Origin: Haloechinothrix alba
Lineage (GTDB): Bacteria; Actinomycetota; Actinomycetes; Mycobacteriales; Pseudonocardiaceae
Direction of reading: 5' to 3'
Length of the DNA stretch: 64,000 nt
Assembly: GCF_900188115.1 (NCBI RefSeq)
Contig: NZ_FZNW01000006.1
Coordinates: 1 to 64,000 of the forward strand
The notes beneath the pieces were generated by a model, which had not been told where the DNA came from, did no database searches, and saw only the letters and a program-made list of their open reading frames with translations. Position numbers and translations under genes: made by a program. Below are positions 32,471 to 40,036 of this stretch, one piece after another (the stretch's first letter is position 1; every line of letters begins with the position of its first letter).

Positions 32471-32915
32471 GAGCCTCGTGACGCGAACTGTGGAATGTGC
32501 GCAACGGATCTCGGCTGCCGTCTCGACGTACGCACTGTTGCCCCGGCTCCGCCCCGCAGGCCGGGCACGCCACCTGCACTGCATCCTGCTCGGCGCCGGT
32601 ACCGAGCGCCTGCCTGATTTCGGCCATGGCCCGCTCCCGTGTGCCCGAAGAGGCCGGTTCGCTCGCCGGTAGCTGCCGCCGCATCGCCGCATCTCGACGG
32701 CGATCACGGATGATCCCGGTAATGTGGCCCGGCTGGATGAAGTCCGTCCGCTCGGCGTAGTGCTGGTGAATCGCCGCGATGGCCTCGTCGTACGTCCAGC
32801 GGGCCAGCTCTGCCGCGCTCGACCACGCGAGCACGACCGCCTCGCCAGCGTTGCGGTTGTCGTAGGCCATCGCGACCGCAACTAGTCGCCGCACCTCGTC
32901 CTTGGTCAGGCTCAT
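32454..32915 (-). CDS. Phage protein with C-terminal zinc finger
   Basis: 153 residues. A helical N-terminal domain (DEVRRLVAVAMAYDNRNAGEAVVLAW, WTYDEAIAAIHQHYAERTDFIQPGHI) is followed by CPACGAEPGQQCVRRDG and FHSSRHE. The latter is the C-x2-C...C...H-x3-R/H finger seen at the end of many actinophage proteins. Helicase-loader or primosome roles have been suggested for neighbours of such genes; here this is inference only. ATGA overlap with the replication-like gene. Confidence 0.65.
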   Translation of the reverse strand: MSLTKDEVRRLVAVAMAYDNRNAGEAVVLAWSSAAELARWTYDEAIAAIHQHYAERTDFIQPGHITGIIRDRRRDAAMRRQLPASEPASSGTRERAMAEIRQALGTGAEQDAVQVACPACGAEPGQQCVRRDGSRDPLRTFHSSRHEALSIAT

Positions 32916-33796
32916 GATTCACCCCCAGGCAGCGCATAAAGCGGGGGAGGAGGGTCGTCGGTGCCGGTAGCCCCGAGGAAGTTGCGGATCTTCTCGTCCT
33001 GAGTGGGCTTGCCGGGCCGCGCGGCGGGACGCGACCGGCGATTCTCCACGTCCTGCTGCGCCTTGCGCATCCAGTTCCGCCACGTGCTCACCCAGTCCAC
33101 CTTCGTTGCGTCTTTACCGGCCTTGGCCCGCCAGTAGTCGATGAACTTGTCGGTCTCGATACGGCCGACGTCCGGGGTGTTCGTCCGGGCCCAAGCGATC
33201 ATGTCGTCGGTGACGGTGAAGTCGTCCGGTATGCGGGTCGCGCGGGGCCGCGCTGCGCGCGTGCCCCCCTCCGTACTCCCGCTAGGGAGTACGGGGTCGG
33301 GTCGGGCCGGGTCGGGGGGAGCGTTACGCACCTCGAGGGGTAACGCATTACTGTCCTTGGTGACCTGCGATTCTTCCGAATCTGGCGGGTTATTTTTCGG
33401 TTGTTGTTCGACCGGGGGAGAGTCCTCGTTTGATCCCGGACCGTTCGAGGGCTGATCTACGTTCGCGCTACGGCGGCTCTTCTCGCGGTGCTTCTGCTGC
33501 CGTGCGGCCCCGTTCGACCGACGTGCCAGCTCGCCTTCGCGCGTCGGTTGCCCGTTCTCGTGCCACTCGTGGAACCAGTAACCACCCTCGTCCTCGAGCC
33601 ACAGTCCCGCGGCCACCAGCCTTCTGGCCTGCGCCCGGGTGCCGAGTGTGCGCACAATCTCGTCGGGCACCCAGCCGTCCGTGAGATGCTGACTGGCGTA
33701 GGACCCGGCGCGGACCCACAGGCCCATCGCGGCGTTACCCGCGCGCACCGTCTTGTGGTGCAGGGCGAGCCCGTCGTCCACCTTGAACCAGGTCAT
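32912..33796 (-). CDS. Phage replication initiation-like protein
   Basis: 294 residues. MTWFKVDDGLALHHKTVRAGNAAMGLWVRAGSYASQ (read in parts) with DGWVPDEIVRTLG, LVAAGLWLEDEGGYWFHEW is the N-terminal winged-helix module common at the start of phage replication proteins. A long charged Pro/Ser linker follows. The C-terminal DnaD-like helical region has PDDFTVTDDMIAWARTN, FIDYWRAKAG and WVSTWRNWMRKA. It probably recruits the host helicase to a phage origin. ATG overlaps the WhiB stop (ATGA). Confidence 0.75.
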   Translation of the reverse strand: MTWFKVDDGLALHHKTVRAGNAAMGLWVRAGSYASQHLTDGWVPDEIVRTLGTRAQARRLVAAGLWLEDEGGYWFHEWHENGQPTREGELARRSNGAARQQKHREKSRRSANVDQPSNGPGSNEDSPPVEQQPKNNPPDSEESQVTKDSNALPLEVRNAPPDPARPDPVLPSGSTEGGTRAARPRATRIPDDFTVTDDMIAWARTNTPDVGRIETDKFIDYWRAKAGKDATKVDWVSTWRNWMRKAQQDVENRRSRPAARPGKPTQDEKIRNFLGATGTDDPPPPLYALPGGES

Positions 33797-34071
33797 GCCG
33801 CTGCCTCCCGCTTGCCGTACGCGGTGGCGTCCTCGAACAGCACACCGCCCCACACTCCTGGGGCCTGCAGCTCGGCCCCGACCTGGTAACAGCGCTGTTG
33901 CACCGGGCACTGCGCGCAGATGCGCTGCGCAGCGTGGTGCCGGGCGCGTTGCCGCTCCGCGCTCTCGCCGTGCACAGTGTCGTCCCACAGCGGCTCCGTG
34001 GCCTCCGCACAGCGAGCCTCGGGGAGTTCGGGCACGAGCCCTTCCAAGAACCAGCTCGGTCGCCTCTCCAT
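33793..34071 (-). CDS. WhiB-family iron-sulfur regulator, phage-encoded
   Basis: 92 residues with the four cluster-binding cysteines (C21, then ICAQCPVQQRC: C52, C55, C61) and the GVWGG turn at 72-76 followed by a short basic tail (YGKREAAA). WhiB-like proteins are actinobacterial 4Fe-4S regulators that act with the principal sigma factor. Phage versions can interfere with host WhiB2 and septation, or tune phage promoters. Encoded in the early operon between SSB and the replication protein. Confidence 0.88.
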   Translation of the reverse strand: MERRPSWFLEGLVPELPEARCAEATEPLWDDTVHGESAERQRARHHAAQRICAQCPVQQRCYQVGAELQAPGVWGGVLFEDATAYGKREAAA

Positions 34072-34144
34072 CGCGTGTTGCTCCTTCCTGAACGAAGCGG
34101 GCTGGGGGCGCGCCCCCGCTCACGCCCCCAGCCCGTGGAACTAG

Positions 34145-34627
34145 CTAGAACGGCGGTTCGTCGGGACCCGGAGTCCACGCCGTGCCCTGGCTATTCGACG
34201 CGGGGGGCGCGGCCCACGGGTCCTCGGCCGGGGCCGGGGCGAACCCGCCACCACCGCCGTTGCGGGAGACCTTGTTGACCGTGGCGGTGGCCCACTTCAA
34301 CGACGGGCCGACCTCGGTGGCTTCGACCTCGAATGTGGTGCGCTTCTCGCCATCCTTGGTCTCGAACGAGCGCTGCTTCAGCTCGCCCATGACCATCACC
34401 CGCTGCCCTTTGGACAGAGACTCGGCCACGTTCTCGGCGGCCTGGTTCCACAGGTTGCAGCGCAGAAACGTCGCGTCGCGGTCTTCCCACTGGCCCGTCT
34501 CCTTGTTGTAGAACCGCTTGTTGCAGGCCACCGTGAAGTTCACGACCGCGCTCCCCCGTGGGGTGAACCGCAGCTCGGGGTCGGCGGTGAGAGTGCCGAC
34601 GATGTTGGTGTCAGGGAGCCCAGACAC
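34145..34627 (-). CDS. ssb: Single-stranded DNA-binding protein
   Basis: 160 residues. The OB fold covers about 1-115: [76 protein letters not shown] (in parts) and [15 protein letters not shown] Gly/Pro linker leads to the acidic tip PDEPPF, which binds partner proteins. GTG chosen because GGAGGACAA precedes it and it gives the conserved start; it overlaps the HNH stop by 17 nt. Confidence 0.92.
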   Translation of the reverse strand: MSGLPDTNIVGTLTADPELRFTPRGSAVVNFTVACNKRFYNKETGQWEDRDATFLRCNLWNQAAENVAESLSKGQRVMVMGELKQRSFETKDGEKRTTFEVEATEVGPSLKWATATVNKVSRNGGGGGFAPAPAEDPWAAPPASNSQGTAWTPGPDEPPF

Positions 34628-34964
34628 TTGTCCTCCTGTCGTAGGTAGTGGTTTTGCCGTCCCAATGGAGGTAGACCCACCCGCCGTGCAGGCGGAGCAG
34701 GGCCGGGACGGCGTAGAAGTCGTCCCACGAGTGCACGAGCCACCCGCGTTCGTAGGCCCGGGCGCGGTGATGCTCGATCCAGCCGTGGCAGCCGACAGTG
34801 CCGTCACCGCAGACGTGGAGTCCGTTGGCGCTGCGCCACGGCCCGCCCTGCCCCTCAGGGAGGCGATGATGGAACGTGGTGGCCCGCTGTACCGCGCACA
34901 CCTCACACATGCCGCCCGATCGCCACTTCGTCAGTAGCCGCACTTTCTGCTCCTGGGCCGTCAT
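34611..34964 (-). CDS. HNH endonuclease-like protein
   Basis: 117 residues. [19 protein letters not shown], then [29 protein letters not shown], give zinc cysteines, the catalytic HH, the middle Asn and the final His of a compact HNH fold. Here it lies in the recombination operon rather than beside the terminase, so its role may be in DNA processing during recombination or replication. ATG overlaps the preceding stop. Confidence 0.78.
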   Translation of the reverse strand: MTAQEQKVRLLTKWRSGGMCEVCAVQRATTFHHRLPEGQGGPWRSANGLHVCGDGTVGCHGWIEHHRARAYERGWLVHSWDDFYAVPALLRLHGGWVYLHWDGKTTTYDRRTSVWAP

Positions 34965-35314
34965 GACTGCCCCACCCCCTGAGTGGTCCACTCAGTACGG
35001 ACAGCCGCGTTCAACGACCGACCGACCTCGAGCTGGCGGGTGAGCTTGCGGAACTTTCGCTCGGCCGTGCGGAGCGCCTGCTCGGCGGCCTCCTTCGCGA
35101 ACTTTTCGTTCTGGCAGGCGAGCACAGCCTGCTGCTTGCGCGAGTCGACGCTGCCTGCCGCCGTGAGGAACACCCGCGCGTAGGACACCTCGTACGTGTG
35201 GGCAGCCTCGGTCGCCTCCCGGTCGAGCCGGTCCAGATCCTCGTCGAGCCGGTCCAGCTCGTCCGACAACGCCACCAGCCGCGAGATCACGCTGTGCGTG
35301 GTGGGCGAGTTCAC
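34961..35314 (-). CDS. Coiled-coil phage protein next to the annealase
   Basis: 117 residues: a coiled coil (ISRLVALSDELDRLDEDLDRLDREATEAAHTYEVS, read in parts), a short break, then another helix (FAKEAAEQALRTAERKFRKLTRQLEV). ATGA overlaps on both sides couple it to ERF and HNH. It might be an accessory of recombination; no family recognised. Confidence 0.65.
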   Translation of the reverse strand: MNSPTTHSVISRLVALSDELDRLDEDLDRLDREATEAAHTYEVSYARVFLTAAGSVDSRKQQAVLACQNEKFAKEAAEQALRTAERKFRKLTRQLEVGRSLNAAVRTEWTTQGVGQS

Positions 35315-35991
35315 GCCGGGACCTCCTTCCTGCCGAGCACCTTGTCCGGGTCGGCCTCGAGGTCATTCATGAACGCGATGATGTTGTCTGCGTTGGTCTC
35401 CTCCCGCAGGGACGTGTTGTGGCGGGCGGCGTAGGCCTCGGCCACCTTGGGCGGTTCCAGGCCTTTCTCGGTGCAGTGCTCCAGCAGCGAGTCCCGCGCG
35501 GCATCGGCCTTCGTCCGCTCCTGACGGGGTTGCGAAGCCGGTTGGGCGGGCACGGACGGAGCGTGCTCGTATGTGTCCTCGTCGGGGTCCTTTTCCTGCG
35601 TCGGCAGGGCGAACGTCTGCAGGAGGGCAGTACGCATCGCCACAGACATGGCCTTCGGGGCGGCCTTGTCCCCCGAGTCCATCGCTTCGCCCACGCTCGA
35701 GGTGACCAGGCTGTCCCCGCCCGGCCCGACGAACGTGTAGCGGACCTGCACCGTCACCATCCGCATACGGCTGCGGTCCTTGCCGACTTCGACGAGTTCG
35801 CCGTGCTGGTCGAGAATCTCGGGCAGCACCACCACGCCGTGGTCCCGCAGCGCCGGGCCGATCGCGTTCAGGGTGGCGTCGATCCCACGGAAGTTGAACC
35901 CGGCGTAGTTGTTTCGGTCACCCTTCTCGAGGGCCCGCACGTCCCGCATCACGGCGACGAGAGCCTGCTGCACGGTGAGTGTGTCGGTCAT
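35311..35991 (-). CDS. erf: ERF-family single-strand annealing recombinase
   Basis: 226 residues. The ERF core is plain: VQQALVAVMRDVRALEKGDRN, YAGFNFRGIDATLNAIGPALRDHGVVVLPE, VQVRYTFVGPGGDSLV and GEAMDSGDKAAPKAMSVAMRTALLQTF. It anneals complementary single strands, useful for circularising or repairing phage DNA. The C-terminal part is a Pro/Gln linker plus a helical end, typical for partner binding. Starts with a 4-nt overlap. Confidence 0.9.
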   Translation of the reverse strand: MTDTLTVQQALVAVMRDVRALEKGDRNNYAGFNFRGIDATLNAIGPALRDHGVVVLPEILDQHGELVEVGKDRSRMRMVTVQVRYTFVGPGGDSLVTSSVGEAMDSGDKAAPKAMSVAMRTALLQTFALPTQEKDPDEDTYEHAPSVPAQPASQPRQERTKADAARDSLLEHCTEKGLEPPKVAEAYAARHNTSLREETNADNIIAFMNDLEADPDKVLGRKEVPA

Positions 35992-36566
35992 GCCGCCTCA
36001 CCCGCCTCGAGTTCGCGCACCTCGCCGGTGGCGAGGTCAACGAGCCCGGCCTGCACCAGCCGCTCGATCTCGGCGGTTGAATCTTCGGCGCGTCGGTACT
36101 GCAACGACGCGTCCGGGACGGTGACGTCAACGCCCGGCACGTCGACTTCGCCACCCGGGCCGCACGGCTGCCCGGCGGCCTGGGAGGACTTCACGACCTT
36201 GTCGCGCGCCCACTGCGGCACTTGCCGGTACGTCTCGACCAGGTGCGGGGCGTGTTCGGTGAGTACCTGCATGGCGTCACGCTCGGCGCCGGGCACGATG
36301 CGCTCACGTTGCTCTACGTACTCGGGGTAGTGCTCGAGGATCCACGCGTCGAGGTCTTCGCCCCGGCTGACCGCGGCCTTGGGCTTCGGGTCGGTGAGGG
36401 TGGCCTTGCCGAGCTTGGCGCCGGTGATGGGGGAGCGGGCGGTGATCCCGTCCCCCCGGTCCAACTGGGCGCGAAGCTGCGCGCGGTGCTCATCCCGCGC
36501 TTGATAGGCGCGGGCGGCGACCTCACTGAGGACCGCCTGCGCGAGGGCGTGCTGCTTCATACTCAT
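35988..36566 (-). CDS. Early phage protein upstream of ERF
   Basis: 192 residues. A helical N-terminus (QHALAQAVLSEVAARAYQARDEHRAQLRAQLDRGD) is followed by PITGAKLGKATLTDPKPKAAV and DLDAWILEHYPEYV. Proteins with this order sit beside annealases in actinophages and could act as recombination or nuclease-modulating partners; I cannot name the family. ATG after AGGAAGGAG, overlapping the preceding stop. Confidence 0.6.
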   Translation of the reverse strand: MSMKQHALAQAVLSEVAARAYQARDEHRAQLRAQLDRGDGITARSPITGAKLGKATLTDPKPKAAVSRGEDLDAWILEHYPEYVEQRERIVPGAERDAMQVLTEHAPHLVETYRQVPQWARDKVVKSSQAAGQPCGPGGEVDVPGVDVTVPDASLQYRRAEDSTAEIERLVQAGLVDLATGEVRELEAGEAA

Positions 36567-36724
36567 CGGTTGTTGCTCCTTCCTGGGTAGGGAGACGGCA
36601 CTGGGCAGATGCCGTGGCTGTGGTGCACGGTTCGGTCGGGCAGGGTCAGGTACAGCGCGGGCCGGTGGCAGACCGAACACACCGGCGCCGGTACCCGGAC
36701 GCGTTGACCAACGGGGGCACTCAT
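36563..36724 (-). CDS. Small zinc-binding phage protein
   Basis: 53 residues. CSVCHRPALYLTLPDRTVHHSHGIC has the C-x2-C...H...C spacing of a small zinc fold. ATGA overlaps on both sides identify it as a real gene within the operon. Function unknown. Confidence 0.6.
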   Translation of the reverse strand: MSAPVGQRVRVPAPVCSVCHRPALYLTLPDRTVHHSHGICPVPSPYPGRSNNR

Positions 36725-36858
36725 AAGGACCTCACAAGGGCGGATACGGCGAGCAGGGCTACGGCGAGCAGAAACCCCACTACTGCGCTGATCGCGGCGA
36801 TACCGGCGACGTAGCGGCCCAGCGGCCCGAGTCGGCGACGGCTGTGCCGGGCGGTCAT
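36721..36858 (-). CDS. Small membrane protein (45 residues)
   Basis: A basic N-terminus (MTARHSRRRLGPLGR) then one hydrophobic helix (YVAGIAAISAVVGFLLAVALLAVSALV). 4-nt overlaps with both neighbours argue for translation. Function unknown. Confidence 0.6.
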   Translation of the reverse strand: MTARHSRRRLGPLGRYVAGIAAISAVVGFLLAVALLAVSALVRSL

Positions 36859-37355
36859 CGGGCACCGCCCTGGTTGCGCGCGTAGAGCGCGTCGAGGTAG
36901 CGGCGATGGGCGCGGCGCTGCTGCTCCCACCGGTCGGCCACAACGCGCAGAGCGTCCGGGTCGAGGGTTGTGCGCTCGTACGGGTCGGTATCCGAGGGGA
37001 ACAGCCCAGGGGAGAGAGGTACCTCGCTGGTGATATCCACCGGAAGCAGCGCCGGAATGAGGTCGCCCCGGGCGGTGATGAAGGCCGTTCCGTCGCGGGT
37101 AGTGAACCCGTGCAGCGAGCGGTTGGCGAGGTTGTCGTACCAGTCCAGAATGGCCCGGTGGCCACCTGCGACAGGGCGGCAAAGCACGCGCCCGTGAGCA
37201 TGGGCGCCGATCGAGCCGGCCATCGCCTCGAGCCCGCCTGCGTGCTCGATCTCATCGGCGGCCCGCCGCAGCAGGTCCGACACGGTGACGCATCGTCGGC
37301 TGGCCCCCTGGAACGCTGCTAGGTTACGATCGATGCTGTTCACCTTCCTGGGCAT
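36855..37355 (-). CDS. Early phage protein, unknown function
   Basis: 166 residues. The N-terminus is a helix with VTVSDLLRRAADEIEHAGGLEAMAG, then a beta-rich middle (HGFTTRDGTAFITARGDLIPALLPVDI) and a helical end (ALRVVADRWEQQRRAHRRYLDALYAR). The ATG follows CCAGGAAGGAG. The upstream extension of this frame is antisense to other genes and was discarded. It is the first gene of the chain of overlapping early genes. Confidence 0.65.
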   Translation of the reverse strand: MPRKVNSIDRNLAAFQGASRRCVTVSDLLRRAADEIEHAGGLEAMAGSIGAHAHGRVLCRPVAGGHRAILDWYDNLANRSLHGFTTRDGTAFITARGDLIPALLPVDITSEVPLSPGLFPSDTDPYERTTLDPDALRVVADRWEQQRRAHRRYLDALYARNQGGAR

Positions 37356-37425
37356 GAATAGCTCCTTCCTGGGTGGTGACTCGGGCCGGGCGTGGGTAGG
37401 CGCTCGGCCCTTTACTTGCGCCTGG

Positions 37426-37626
37426 TCACGACACGACTTGCAGCGGCAGGGGGCGCTCACCCCGTGCCCACGCGTCGAGGTCTTCGGTGGCGAATCGGTG
37501 CTTGCCGCCTCGGGTGCGCTGGTAGCTGAGCAGGTCTCCGCGGTGTACGGCGCGGTAGATGGTGCGCTTGGACGAGCGGGTATAGATTGCGGCTTCGTCG
37601 AGGCTGAGCCAGTGCAGGTCATCCAT
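37426..37626 (-). CDS. xis: Excisionase-like MerR-type winged helix protein
   Basis: 66 residues, all of it one domain: WLSLDEAAIYTRSSKRTIYRAVHRGDLLSYQRTRGGKHRF (read in parts), then TEDLDAWARG. This is the compact winged helix of phage excisionases and HTH_17 proteins. It lies right behind the Cro-like gene in the switch region, where Xis is often made early for excision. The stop-start overlap with the Cro-like gene is 8 nt. Confidence 0.75.
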   Translation of the reverse strand: MDDLHWLSLDEAAIYTRSSKRTIYRAVHRGDLLSYQRTRGGKHRFATEDLDAWARGERPLPLQVVS

Positions 37627-37882
37627 CGTTCGCCCCCTTGGCGGCGTAAGCTGCTGCGTTGCCGTCGGCGTTGAAGGTGAACAGGTCGCCTGGGCGGGCC
37701 CCGAGCGCGCTCTCGAGCCGCCCAGCGAGTTCGAGGGCGACGCGGCGCTTGGGTTGCTTGGCGAGATAGCCGATGGTGGCGTGGGAGCAGCCCACCTCCT
37801 CGGCGAGAGCGCGGTACGAATGCCGCGCGATGAGCGCCCGCAGCAGGGCGTGGTCTCGCGCGGTGACGGTCATTTGCGCCAT
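37619..37882 (-). CDS. Cro-like HTH regulator
   Basis: 87 residues. HSYRALAEEVGCSHATIGYLAKQPKRRVALELAGRLESALG is a lambda-repressor-type helix-turn-helix. It is short, without a C-terminal peptidase domain, and divergent from the repressor gene across two operators, so it is placed like Cro. The ATG follows AAAGGAGGGGC. It probably shuts the repressor off after induction. Confidence 0.78.
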   Translation of the reverse strand: MAQMTVTARDHALLRALIARHSYRALAEEVGCSHATIGYLAKQPKRRVALELAGRLESALGARPGDLFTFNADGNAAAYAAKGANDG

Positions 37883-37954
37883 GCCCCTCCTTTCGTCGTC
37901 TGCTGTTTGACGTATGTCGTATCGCAAACAACGGTAAGGCGGTAACCCTGCGTG

Positions 37955-37973
37955 TGTCAATTAGTAGTTGACA
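37955..37973. promoter_or_regulatory. 19-bp phage operator, site 5 (switch region)
   Basis: Perfect TGTCAA-N7-TTGACA between the Cro-like and repressor genes. Each half-site can serve as a -35 box, one for each direction. Confidence 0.72.
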
Positions 37974-38012
37974 TTAGTCCGTTTGTGCTGGACATAGCTT
38001 TACGTCTGTTGC

Positions 38013-38031
38013 TGTCAACCGGCAAGTGACA
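38013..38031. promoter_or_regulatory. 19-bp phage operator, site 6 (switch region)
   Basis: TGTCAA-N7-GTGACA, one mismatch in the right half-site, 58 bp from site 5 centre to centre. Read on the minus strand it offers TTGACA for the Cro direction. With site 5 it frames the divergent promoters. Confidence 0.68.
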
Positions 38032-38098
38032 TACTTTGGCGAGCGCCATGAACGCCAAGCGACCCCTGAACGGCCGCTTGACAACCGCAAGGGACACC

Positions 38099-38497
38099 AT
38101 GCAGCTCGACGAGTTGATCAAGAAGAAGAAGGCAGAGTCAGGCCTGAGCTTCGCAGCGATGGCTGACCGTGCCCGACGATCCGGATACGACATCAACCGC
38201 GCGACCATTCACGCGCTCACCAAGAACCCGATGCACGAGTGGCCACGCGTCGACACCATCAACGGGCTCGCCGTAGCGCTCGACGTGTCACCCACGGACG
38301 TGCTCGACTCCGCAGCCGAATCTCTGGGGGTAAAGCTCGACCGCAGTCCGACGGATAGCTACCGCGTCCGTTCTTGGATGGCGCTCACTGGGGACCGCTC
38401 CGACGATGAGGTCGACAAGCTTCTGGAAGTTGCTCGTTCCGTCGCCGCCGCGCTCGACGCGCAGCGAGAAGATCACCCGGACGCACCAGGCAACTAG
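38099..38497 (+). CDS. Phage repressor (HTH)
   Basis: 132 residues. The N-terminal helix-turn-helix covers about 10-75: SGLSFAAMADRARRSGYDINRATIHALTKNP, then WPRVDTINGLAVALDVSPTDVLDSAAESLG (read in parts). A helical tail (DEVDKLLEVARSVAAALDAQRE) probably dimerises. No S24 peptidase domain, so induction would not be by RecA-stimulated self-cleavage. Divergent from Cro-like and close to the integrase gene, the standard immunity position. The ATG after AAGGGACACC was chosen over earlier starts without a site. Confidence 0.8.
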   Translation: MQLDELIKKKKAESGLSFAAMADRARRSGYDINRATIHALTKNPMHEWPRVDTINGLAVALDVSPTDVLDSAAESLGVKLDRSPTDSYRVRSWMALTGDRSDDEVDKLLEVARSVAAALDAQREDHPDAPGN

Positions 38498-38598
38498 CGA
38501 GTAAGGCACCATCCCGTAACGATGGGGTGATCTTGGTGGCACGGATGAGCGGCTCTGCTAATAGCGTGTGCTGGTCGAACGTTGAGAAGGAGTCGCAA

Positions 38599-38802
38599 GT
38601 GCCTATCCGTGTCGCCGTTACCAACCTTCCTACCCCCGATGCGATCGTGATCCATCATCACGACCGCACCACGGTGGTCTTGGATCGTCGACTATCCACA
38701 TCGACCATGCGTCGGGTCATGAATGCGGCGGAACTGGACTGGCAGGTTCGGGAAGGAGAGAACGAAGGGGAGCAGCATGAGTTGGGCCGAGCAGCGTCAT
38801 AA
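38599..38802 (+). CDS. Small protein preceding the integrase
   Basis: 67 residues with a beta start (IRVAVTNLPTPDAIVIHHHDRTTVVLD) and a helical end (TMRRVMNAAELDWQVREGENEGE). GTG follows GAGAAGGAG. It overlaps the integrase start by 26 nt, implying coupled expression. No family recognised; might modulate integrase. Confidence 0.6.
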   Translation: MPIRVAVTNLPTPDAIVIHHHDRTTVVLDRRLSTSTMRRVMNAAELDWQVREGENEGEQHELGRAAS

Positions 38803-39979
38803 CGGGCGCTGGAAGGGCGTATACCGGGACGCCCAGGGGAGGAAACGCAGCGCAGGAACATTCCCCCACAAGCCCAAGGCCGAGCGTGCGGCAGCGAAGG
38901 CGGAGGACAAGGCTCGGCGCCGTATCATGGTCGACCCATCCGGACCGCGCATGTACTGGGCGGAGTGGGCCGACACATGGTGGCCCAGCCGCGCCACCCA
39001 GGACAGCACGCACCGTGCCGACACTTCCCGTTTCGAGACCCACGTCCGCCCGCGCTGGCGCAGCGTACGACTCGGCGAGATGCAGACCGTCGATATACAG
39101 GAGTGGGTCAACGAGCTCGGCCGCAGCCGCTCGGCCTCGACCGTGCGGCAATGCTTCTACCTGCTGGCGTCATCGCTCCGGTCGGCGCAGGTGCACGGAC
39201 TCATCGACTTTGACCCATGCAAGGGAGTCACATTGCCCCCGCTGCCGGTGGGGAAGGAGCGGTACCTCTCACGGCAAGAGGTCGATCGGGTGCTGTTCCA
39301 GCTTCACGGTCCGCACCGTATGCTCGCCGAGCTACTGGTCGGTACCGGCATGCGGATCTCGGAGGCCTGCGCCCTTCACATTGACCGTGCCCAGATCGCC
39401 GAACGGCGCATCGACGTGGTGCACGTGTATGACCACCAGAACCACGTGATGCGCCCCTACCCGAAGGGCCGGAAGCGGCGGTCCGTGCCTATCAGCGACC
39501 ATCTCGCTCAGCGGCTCGACGATTGGCTGTCTGCGCACCCGCCGAGCGCTGAGTGTGGCTACAAGCACGAGGGCGACCAGTGCCGTGGTGGGCTGGTACT
39601 CACGGGGCAGCGGGGGAGCGCCATCGACCCGCACAACTTCACGCAACGCACGTGGTCTCGCGCGGTGAAGGACGCGCAGATCGGGCACGCGCGGCCGCAC
39701 GACCTACGCCATACCTATGCCTCGTGGCTTATCCAGGAAGGGGTCACGCTCGAGCGGATCAGTAAGTTGCTCGGGCACGCGTCGATCACCACGACCGAGC
39801 GGTACGCACACCTGATGGATGACGGGCACGAGGAAGTGCGCGGCGCCCTCCACGACGGGCGGTCTGCCGCGAACACTGCCCGCTCCGCCTCCGGCGGGCA
39901 GGGGGCAGATGTGGGGGCAGCGCGGCTGTCACTGGTGGTCAACAACGGCAGCAAACGAGAGGGCAATAATGCCCAATGA
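38777..39979 (+). CDS. int: Tyrosine site-specific integrase
   Basis: 400 residues. N-terminal arm-binding domain (RHNGRWKGVYRDAQGRKRSAGTF), core-binding domain about 55-155, catalytic domain 160-355. All catalytic residues are present: R193 (GTGMRISEA), K230, H308 and R311 (HDLRHTYAS), H334 (LLGHAS) and Y343 (ERYAHL). It would recombine the tRNA attB with phage attP. The gene ends 57 bp from attR. ATG chosen at GGGGAGCAGC. Confidence 0.95.
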   Translation: MSWAEQRHNGRWKGVYRDAQGRKRSAGTFPHKPKAERAAAKAEDKARRRIMVDPSGPRMYWAEWADTWWPSRATQDSTHRADTSRFETHVRPRWRSVRLGEMQTVDIQEWVNELGRSRSASTVRQCFYLLASSLRSAQVHGLIDFDPCKGVTLPPLPVGKERYLSRQEVDRVLFQLHGPHRMLAELLVGTGMRISEACALHIDRAQIAERRIDVVHVYDHQNHVMRPYPKGRKRRSVPISDHLAQRLDDWLSAHPPSAECGYKHEGDQCRGGLVLTGQRGSAIDPHNFTQRTWSRAVKDAQIGHARPHDLRHTYASWLIQEGVTLERISKLLGHASITTTERYAHLMDDGHEEVRGALHDGRSAANTARSASGGQGADVGAARLSLVVNNGSKREGNNAQ

Positions 39980-40036
39980 CCTGCTGCGGAGGTAGCTCGT
40001 GGCGACCTGTGTCATGGGGTGGCAGGAGACCAGGAA

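Noticed and set aside
38079-38096. A seventh operator-like site (TGACAA...GGGACA) before the repressor start
   Set aside because: Two or more mismatches and a 6-nt spacer; too degenerate to count with the other six.
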